From positions 1-28,993 of IMG/VR virus record IMGVR_UViG_3300031659_000061: a DNA stretch of 28,993 nt; one strand, written 5' to 3'. This document shows positions 23,901 through 28,993 of this stretch, piece after piece. A program made the translations under genes and the position numbers. Origin of the DNA: a virus. A model generated the notes under the pieces. That model was not told the DNA's origin. It made no database searches and saw only the letters and a list, made by a program, of their open reading frames with translations. The first letter of the stretch is position 1; each line of letters opens with the position of its first letter.

Positions 23901-25887
23901 TATTCTCTACTTTAAGTAAACTACGAGTAACATCATTACCACCAACAAAGTTTTTGATTGGGGTAGCTACTACTGTTGTTGGGTATGACTGTATTTGTGT
24001 AAGCTGTTCTGGGTATGTTACGTCCAAACCAAAACTAAGTTGATTAAATCTTGAACCACTAAATCTTGACTTTATGTAAACAGTACTATCATTAAACGTA
24101 GCTGTAAAGAATCTAACATTTTCAGATATACCTGTGTTGATTGCTGATGTTATAGCCTGTGCAACTTCTTGTGTAGTACCGTTGGGATTAAAGAATTTTT
24201 CAAAAGACTTACCAGGAATTGGTGCTAATGTACTATCAGCAAAAATTTCACCAGTCAAGTTTGATGCAATACTAGGGTCACCGTCATAGAAAGATATTTT
24301 AGAACCTTCCTGTACTTGGTTATCAGGAACTGCTGCTGGTGTAAAGAATAGTAACGCATTATCAAGTAATGATACTTTGTTACTTAGCGTCATTGTAGAC
24401 GATCCTATTGTTGTCACTGTAGTACCTTGTGGTATTTTAACACTGCTATGTGTAGACGTTACAACTCGGCCCACTGCAATGGTATTACTAATACTATTAA
24501 TATTTATAGTATCACCAGCAGCTACATTAATTTGTTGCCCATTAACAACAGCTGTCACTGTTGGGTATGGTACAGGTTGTACTGTATTTCCAACAATTTT
24601 CAAGTACATTTGTGCAAAACCTTCGTGGTTTATAATACTTGCATTTGCAAAGGTATCAGGTTGTTTATAGCCAGTAAATAATGAAACGTCTACTTTAGTA
24701 TCAAATAATCTAATCTGATCTTTACCCCAGGTACCACCCTTTTTAACTGTATGGTAGTCGTCTTCTTTATCTTTAACATAAAATACCGATTCAACTTCAT
24801 TTACTCGAGTCGGTGTAGGTAGGCCTGTAACTGTCGTAGTTTTAACAGGATCTAAAAATAATAAAATACCATCCTCGTTTGTAATTTCAAATGGAGTATT
24901 TAAATATTGAGATACTTCTGTTATAGTTTTTATTTTAGGTAACTGAGTTTTTTCTGTATTTTTATAAAATGCTTCACCGGACAAATCAAACCTACCTTCT
25001 TCTATTTCATTAACATACATACCAAAGTATCTATTAATAGTATAGTCATCAGCAGTTGGGTCATCGAATAAGAATTCTAAATTTAAAAGATTTGCTAAAA
25101 GTATTCCATTATTCTGGAAACCTTGTGTAAATAAATACTCGTCTTGTATAATAGTTGAATCTTTAACCACCATATCATCATATGCAAAATTACCACTGCT
25201 AGTAAATCCACCATTTTTATAGGATATACCATTCCATAAGATTGGCTCATCCTTTCTCCATGTCATGTTAAGTGGTACTGTTGGAAACTCTTCTTGGTTT
25301 CTATAGTTTCTAATATAAGCACCTAATAAAGTACCTTCTGTTAGATCAAACGTTTTGATTGCTGTGCAATTTTCTAATACTTGCTTTGTGAAGTTAGCTG
25401 ATGTTTGCGCGTCTACCGTCCCGTCATTCTCACCCTTTGCATTTAGATTGTTAACTCCAACTGGATTGTCTAATCTAAAAATTACAAACGAGCTAGGTAT
25501 CTGTTCATTTAGCCATAGCGGTGCTAACGTCCCTAGGCTTTGTGTATATGATTCTGATGCAATAGATCTAGTACCTGCTGAATAAAACATTTCATATTGG
25601 TTACCATAATCAGATAAGATTGCAGTATCTTCATATTCTTGATGAATTTCGTAAGCTGACTCTATTGGGAATTTTCCGCTATCAAAGAATCTAAATACAT
25701 CTTGGTCATATGTACTAGTTCCATCAACCTTAAAGGCCTTAAATTTTTGGGAAGCTAATCTAGTGTTTGCACTGAACGACTCTAAGTAAATATCCGTTCC
25801 ATCAGATACTATCTTAACATTAGCTGTTAATTTAGGATTAGTTCTTGCAATACTGTATGATGCTTGGTCGAGCAGTTTTTCAGCCAT
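20932..25887 (-). CDS. Very large tail/baseplate protein (1651 aa)
   Basis: The family is not recognised. The protein is beta-rich and Asn/Thr/Asp/Tyr-heavy through most of its length, with no membrane segment or catalytic motif that I can see, and is probably a fibrous or baseplate structural component. The final ~250 residues change character. They contain a basic segment with KLIKTKGNTTTRSIKK, followed by the helical LLNQKRLMEYLFAPIKAQFE and a C-terminal FGFSVTIVKK, suggesting a separate attachment domain. The N-terminus MAEKLLDQASYSIARTNPKL sits directly after a promoter-like element. The gene forms a run with the collagen-like fibre downstream. Its size, position and composition point to a virion role, but a precise role is not supported. 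Confidence 0.75.
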   Translation of the reverse strand: MAEKLLDQASYSIARTNPKLTANVKIVSDGTDIYLESFSANTRLASQKFKAFKVDGTSTYDQDVFRFFDSGKFPIESAYEIHQEYEDTAILSDYGNQYEMFYSAGTRSIASESYTQSLGTLAPLWLNEQIPSSFVIFRLDNPVGVNNLNAKGENDGTVDAQTSANFTKQVLENCTAIKTFDLTEGTLLGAYIRNYRNQEEFPTVPLNMTWRKDEPILWNGISYKNGGFTSSGNFAYDDMVVKDSTIIQDEYLFTQGFQNNGILLANLLNLEFLFDDPTADDYTINRYFGMYVNEIEEGRFDLSGEAFYKNTEKTQLPKIKTITEVSQYLNTPFEITNEDGILLFLDPVKTTTVTGLPTPTRVNEVESVFYVKDKEDDYHTVKKGGTWGKDQIRLFDTKVDVSLFTGYKQPDTFANASIINHEGFAQMYLKIVGNTVQPVPYPTVTAVVNGQQINVAAGDTININSISNTIAVGRVVTSTHSSVKIPQGTTVTTIGSSTMTLSNKVSLLDNALLFFTPAAVPDNQVQEGSKISFYDGDPSIASNLTGEIFADSTLAPIPGKSFEKFFNPNGTTQEVAQAITSAINTGISENVRFFTATFNDSTVYIKSRFSGSRFNQLSFGLDVTYPEQLTQIQSYPTTVVATPIKNFVGGNDVTRSLLKVENSDQDRFINGNFVQTTGGYTNIGDWVPYTEEPIYNGLNQIIGYTDINKYVVITCNDNQIMVTRSNQVALYSDYKPSFGRFSFFDVKDFDFDFYSTLYSEQGELDYETTEYNQQSVTLSGSVYEGVSMNPQIRSFYDNGGFYNLIGLLGDAEDENPTNEYIKSEYNRLEENYLTSQANISRIAPYINKWAWVNDGRDVRNHPYRLDINQAFGLNNFAPSRWDLVQEASGFTHEWYYLSEFPNYFTQDAIKSSWSYIDTAPTDNTPANIMTGAALIPGTFQDVTTDNFNDYFIVQRFTTNGITEIDRQLRYGRFDCGNKNNYAQTFLRGVRITVKEKAVGQQKSDFNARALSYVEGCSFDDYRFSVILVPNLPNKPESQVKFIKNEKWKTIVMLISLDYADDCLNGSVNSIIDRTTLYSLNSSFDVNTACEPNLDPDGNYEYTNGVLRGAINLASSTYNSTTGLLTINGMQSDSGVQPDFVNDIRVLQDGRYSPIEFTISGSLYRIFGIKNIVSANQLICTELTRNGIAIYPPISTPSLPALRSAVYSIKNNGYLQFENRLNSISFGEIFNAVNIGNPNVIYETISEDGSQVKNLDGTLAQTFSVNLRAQADILKSVYIGILPDPAKPTAFNLTDVVGYDLSLRKIPNITPIARHSGHYAPYALPTLFFRDPYMNLDFNDPQQDSVYKLKVLELCKYKNSQFNSSDPKFGQVQNFFYHKVNEQDPSTVLELSRESAFPSLYPLINEIGIAYKDFYMFSSNWEPSYFTKSIDKSVTEKIIGTRSMKERKSFFGSKYLKVPETIILETFEPDPFVRAAIKQTELIKGTFMHQETPSVTINKKLIKTKGNTTTRSIKKVPSSPTLEFYLLNQKRLMEYLFAPIKAQFELYINKLYGWGDLETLDDDVNQYIKENILKLYKIEKVDFYTLASRTKSGSDYDTATLTDVEKSSAGLTINNNVASKTLNTNPFDLRLIYNKRTGFSESFGFSVTIVKK

Positions 25888-25904
25888 ATTTATCTTTTAC
25901 TTTT

Positions 25905-25914
25905 TTTATATATT
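25905..25914 (-). promoter_or_regulatory. Late-promoter-like element AATATATAAA before the 1651-aa gene
   Basis: The minus strand reads AATATATAAA and ends 17 bases before the ATG at 25887. It is the exact sequence found before the genes starting at 4163 and 14435. A 10-bp inverted repeat (TTTATCTTTT at 25889-25898 and AAAAGATAAA at 25919-25928) brackets it, though in such A/T-rich DNA this may be chance. Confidence 0.52.
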
Positions 25915-25952
25915 CACCAAAAGATAAAGTTAATAATTAGGCAACGTTTAAA

Positions 25953-28900
25953 TTACATCACGCCACCGATACCAGTATTACCACCCCATGACGTTCCATT
26001 ATGAGCAGTGTTTCTTGATATGGCTGCTTGATTTAATGAAGGTCTTAATCCTCTTACAACTTTTTCTAAATCATTCAGTCCTTTTGTTACAGTTGCCTGT
26101 GGAAATTGTTTAATACTTAACCTATCAGATCTATAGTTAGCAGAGATTTCAATATCAAATTGTACAACATCGCTGTTGTTTGGGTATATGTCGATACCAA
26201 CCCTTTTAGCATAAGCAAGATTAACTGTGTTACCTGATGAATCACCTGCAACATTTCCTAATCCACTACCAGATGTAACACCAAAGTAATCAGACATCCT
26301 ATACTGGAATACTAATGGAATACTTATAGCATTCTGTTGGCCGAATGCAACTACTTCATAGGACTGTATTGCATCACCATCAACTTGTATATTCTGATGG
26401 TTATCAGATGAAACGAATAGATAAGATCCGCATGATTGTTTACCTAGTGTATATTGATCAAACCCCTCAAATGATGTTTTTGCATTTCTGCTATAATCAA
26501 TAATAGATAAGTTAGCAATATTAACTAATGATGGGCTAGCCTGCAGAGTTTGTATACCGTTATCAAACGCAACATTTCCTAATGATGTAGCTAATGCAGT
26601 AAGATCAGCAACATTCTCATTTAAATATATTGCTTGTTCTTTTCCATAAGTATCATCAATTTTAAGTGGTGCAAATTTAGATTGCCTAAACATAACTGCT
26701 GCTGTACCATTCCCACCAGCGCCTGATGTACAGTTTACTGCTGTACCAAATGCTGGTAATGTTACAAGATCACCAGTTAGTGCTTTGTATGCGTTAGTGT
26801 ATGCTTTATAACTTTTTAACCACGGATGAGCAATAGAAACTTGTACTACTTCATCAGTAGTAGGATAACTCGGTGTTGTTGTTGGTAAGCCACCTGCAGT
26901 AAATCCACCACCCCATATAAACTCAGTACCTGGTAATGCAACACCAGTATCGGTAGTTGCACTATAAATATTTTCTACAGTATCTAAGTTTACTGTGAAT
27001 TCGTCGTTTGGATTAATATAACTATAAAAATTACCCTCAGCAGAAACATCACTAAACCTACTATAAATGTACTGATTCTTGTTCTGTGTTGATTGGAACG
27101 GTGCTAGTGAAACAGTCTGTCCATATTTTGTTGTAGCCGTTACTGAAGGGTTAGTCAATAGAATCGGTGTAAGATCATATTTTCTAATTGTGTTATAATC
27201 TACATCATCAGATCTGTACGTAGCTCTACTATTTGATTGGTTAGCTGCGCTATTATCTAGCCATGCATATGTTGCTGGTAGTATCGTAGCACCACTACTT
27301 ACTGCGGTTGTATTTGTTGTTGAATAAGATCCAGCGTTTTCTGATTGTTTAACCATTCTTGATCTGTTACCAGTAATTCTAGCTATTAATTGTAATGCAG
27401 TCTGTGAAGAATTTGCAATATTAATGAAATATGTTTTTGAGATGATTGCACCTCTTGGGTCGTCTAAGTCTTTTATTTCTTGTGAATAAAAACCTGCGAA
27501 CACTTTAGTAACTGCATTCCTTCTTAAATTAAAAGTATTTCCAGTATCATCAACTAATGTTGTAGTTAATTCACCCTGTGTACTATTTAATATCTCAGCA
27601 AATAAATCTATCTGATTTTGCATTTCATTCAACTTAGTAAATAGATCAATAGGTGTTTGATTTTCTGATAAAAATCCTGATGCTATTACTGGTGTTGAAT
27701 GAGCAAAGTATGTTTCGTTTGCAGTAAAAGAACTACTTAGATGTGTTGGTAGTCCAATAGATTCTAAGTTTTGATTTAATGCAACTAATGATAAGTCTTC
27801 TTTGTTCTGTGCTAATATAGAATCTATCGCGCTATCAGATCCTAGATCGGCTGGAAATTCAACTCTTACTGCTGTACTCCAATCACTTTTTAGTGGATTT
27901 GATGGCCAACCAGCCTCTGATATAGATGTTACTTGTATTTCTACTTGCTCACCTTTTCTAATTGGTATATCTAATTGGTTAATATTAACCGAGTCTGCAT
28001 TATCATCATCAATAGCAACCCATTCATATAAACCTGTAATGCTATTCTTAGTCCTAGGTCTTAATACACTGTCAATAATAACATAATTTGAAAATGCACC
28101 TTGGCTAGTTCCACTACCGTCAGTATAAGTAAACTGATTTACTGGATTGGCTGCACCATCAGCAGACAGATACCTGTAACGGTATGTAAATTTTATTATA
28201 TCCTGTACGCCTGTTTCAGGTGCTGACTTTTCTTCTGGCATTGACCAGAACCCTCTTACTCTATATTTAGGAGATACACTACTTACTGAATTGTCACTAG
28301 CAGATGCATCTATCTCGGTAACTACTGATGAATATAATTTTGCCTGTGATGCACGTTCGGTAATAAGACCTTGTAATGCATTCTTATCAGCATCTCTTTC
28401 AACTTCAGTAGAATAATTCGTTGATTGTATTTTTTCTCTACTCTGTGCAATTGCAACATCTAACTCAGTTAATGTAGACTGAATCGTATTTTTCTGATTG
28501 TTTAAATCTTTAAGTTGTACAATAGCATCTGAGTTACTAACTTGTCCATTTATCAGTGATACTGTAAAATCATCAGGTGACAGCACCGGAGCGTTAGGTT
28601 TTAATCCTTCTCTACTCGTAGGTATCTTATCTTCTGCAAATGACAAAAGATATCTACCAAAATCAACTGCATTTCTCTGATAATAATCAGCTAAGTTCTG
28701 TTGTGTACCATTTGTATCAATAGTAGTTAAGTCATTAGTATAAAAACCACTACCAGGCGACCAGTTAACTGCTGGTATTTTAGAATCTGGATCAATTGGT
28801 TTGATAAAGGTTACACATCTTTCATTAAAACCAACAGTAACGTCAACTTCTAAAAGATCATTTAAGCTTGATCCTATCTTTAATACACCAGCCCCAATAC

Positions 28901-28993
28901 TTATTGTACGCGAACCTTCTTGTAATCTTACTGTTACTGAGTTTGTACTGGTGTCTATTTGGGTTACTGTATATCTAGTATCAATCGGCGTCG
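25953..28993 (-). CDS. Large tail/baseplate structural protein, N-terminus beyond the window (at least 1012 aa)
   Basis: The frame is open from the right edge to the stop at 25953. An apparent start at 28646 is a TTG reading MSFAEDK, but in-frame coding sequence continues upstream (ending YYQRNAVDFGRYLLSFAED), so the real start is outside. A helical, probably coiled-coil stretch lies at about 28523-28301. A beta-rich segment at about 28260-27840 looks like a fibronectin-III-type domain, with YRYRYLSADG, EQVEIQVTSISEAGWPS and STAVRVEFP in order. After a helical segment with LNEMQNQIDLFAEILNSTQ come long beta-rich regions to the C-terminus, which ends with a Gly/Asn-rich tail (GGNTGIGGVM). The architecture is that of a fibre, tail-spike scaffold or baseplate protein. 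No exact family is recognised. Confidence 0.75.
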   Translation of the reverse strand, partial: TPIDTRYTVTQIDTSTNSVTVRLQEGSRTISIGAGVLKIGSSLNDLLEVDVTVGFNERCVTFIKPIDPDSKIPAVNWSPGSGFYTNDLTTIDTNGTQQNLADYYQRNAVDFGRYLLSFAEDKIPTSREGLKPNAPVLSPDDFTVSLINGQVSNSDAIVQLKDLNNQKNTIQSTLTELDVAIAQSREKIQSTNYSTEVERDADKNALQGLITERASQAKLYSSVVTEIDASASDNSVSSVSPKYRVRGFWSMPEEKSAPETGVQDIIKFTYRYRYLSADGAANPVNQFTYTDGSGTSQGAFSNYVIIDSVLRPRTKNSITGLYEWVAIDDDNADSVNINQLDIPIRKGEQVEIQVTSISEAGWPSNPLKSDWSTAVRVEFPADLGSDSAIDSILAQNKEDLSLVALNQNLESIGLPTHLSSSFTANETYFAHSTPVIASGFLSENQTPIDLFTKLNEMQNQIDLFAEILNSTQGELTTTLVDDTGNTFNLRRNAVTKVFAGFYSQEIKDLDDPRGAIISKTYFINIANSSQTALQLIARITGNRSRMVKQSENAGSYSTTNTTAVSSGATILPATYAWLDNSAANQSNSRATYRSDDVDYNTIRKYDLTPILLTNPSVTATTKYGQTVSLAPFQSTQNKNQYIYSRFSDVSAEGNFYSYINPNDEFTVNLDTVENIYSATTDTGVALPGTEFIWGGGFTAGGLPTTTPSYPTTDEVVQVSIAHPWLKSYKAYTNAYKALTGDLVTLPAFGTAVNCTSGAGGNGTAAVMFRQSKFAPLKIDDTYGKEQAIYLNENVADLTALATSLGNVAFDNGIQTLQASPSLVNIANLSIIDYSRNAKTSFEGFDQYTLGKQSCGSYLFVSSDNHQNIQVDGDAIQSYEVVAFGQQNAISIPLVFQYRMSDYFGVTSGSGLGNVAGDSSGNTVNLAYAKRVGIDIYPNNSDVVQFDIEISANYRSDRLSIKQFPQATVTKGLNDLEKVVRGLRPSLNQAAISRNTAHNGTSWGGNTGIGGVM

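Noticed and set aside
25889-25928. 10-bp inverted repeat around the promoter-like element as an operator
   Set aside because: Both arms are A/T-only except for one base, so chance pairing is likely. It is kept only as a remark on the promoter entry.
28644-28646. TTG as the start of the rightmost gene
   Set aside because: The frame is open to the window edge and the upstream residues continue the same kind of sequence, so the gene is treated as partial.

Overview
The window is part of the genome of an AT-rich, T4-like tailed phage (contractile-tail myovirus lineage). Four genes are recognisable by motif and by T4-like size or order: a UvsW helicase, a UvsY-like mediator, a gp61-type primase and a gp32-type single-strand binding protein. 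A GroES/gp31-like co-chaperonin, a RuvC-like nuclease, a tail-tube-family protein and very large tail/baseplate proteins fit the same assignment. Every gene I accept is on the minus strand. Genes are packed tightly, with several ATGA or TAATG overlaps, and the longest gene-free stretch is about 175 bases (upstream of gene 32). I see no tRNA, rRNA, CRISPR array, insertion sequence or attachment site. Start codons almost never have a Shine-Dalgarno sequence and sit in A/T-rich leaders. With the marine-T4-like flavour of the proteins, this makes a Bacteroidota (flavobacterial) host plausible, but that is inference.

Layout by coordinate (transcription runs right to left). 1-8620: a block of virion or prohead-associated genes. 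It holds a NadM-like nucleotidyltransferase (cut by the window edge), a 947-aa protein with a degenerate ligase-type N-terminus, two small proteins, a ligase-type nucleotidyltransferase with a KTDG motif, a 151-aa protein and a 588-aa very acidic mosaic protein. 8676-12860: recombination and replication, namely uvsW, uvsY-like, a 72-aa gene, primase 61 and ssDNA-binding protein 32 with a structured leader. 13036-14435: co-chaperonin, RuvC-like protein and a glycine-zipper protein. 14461-28993: tail and baseplate genes. These are a tube-family protein, two structural proteins, a membrane-anchored spanin-like candidate with a small coiled-coil partner, a collagen-like fibre, a 1651-aa protein and a protein of at least 1012 aa that runs off the right edge.

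The most interesting feature is a recurring N-terminal leader of the form M-K-x-h-x-x-F-x-x-F-[ILV]-[TNS]-E-[AS]. It is present on at least eight otherwise unrelated proteins and occurs again inside two of them, each time with a methionine at its head. It closely resembles the T4 capsid-targeting sequence and gp21 prohead-protease site (MKTYQEFIAE/A of IPIII, FLTE/A of gp23). The phage therefore appears to load a diverse cargo into its head, including an NAD-type adenylyltransferase, an ATP-dependent-ligase-fold enzyme and a membrane-active glycine-zipper protein, and to trim it by proteolysis. Promoter-like TATATAAA elements sit in front of several of these genes, as expected for late expression.
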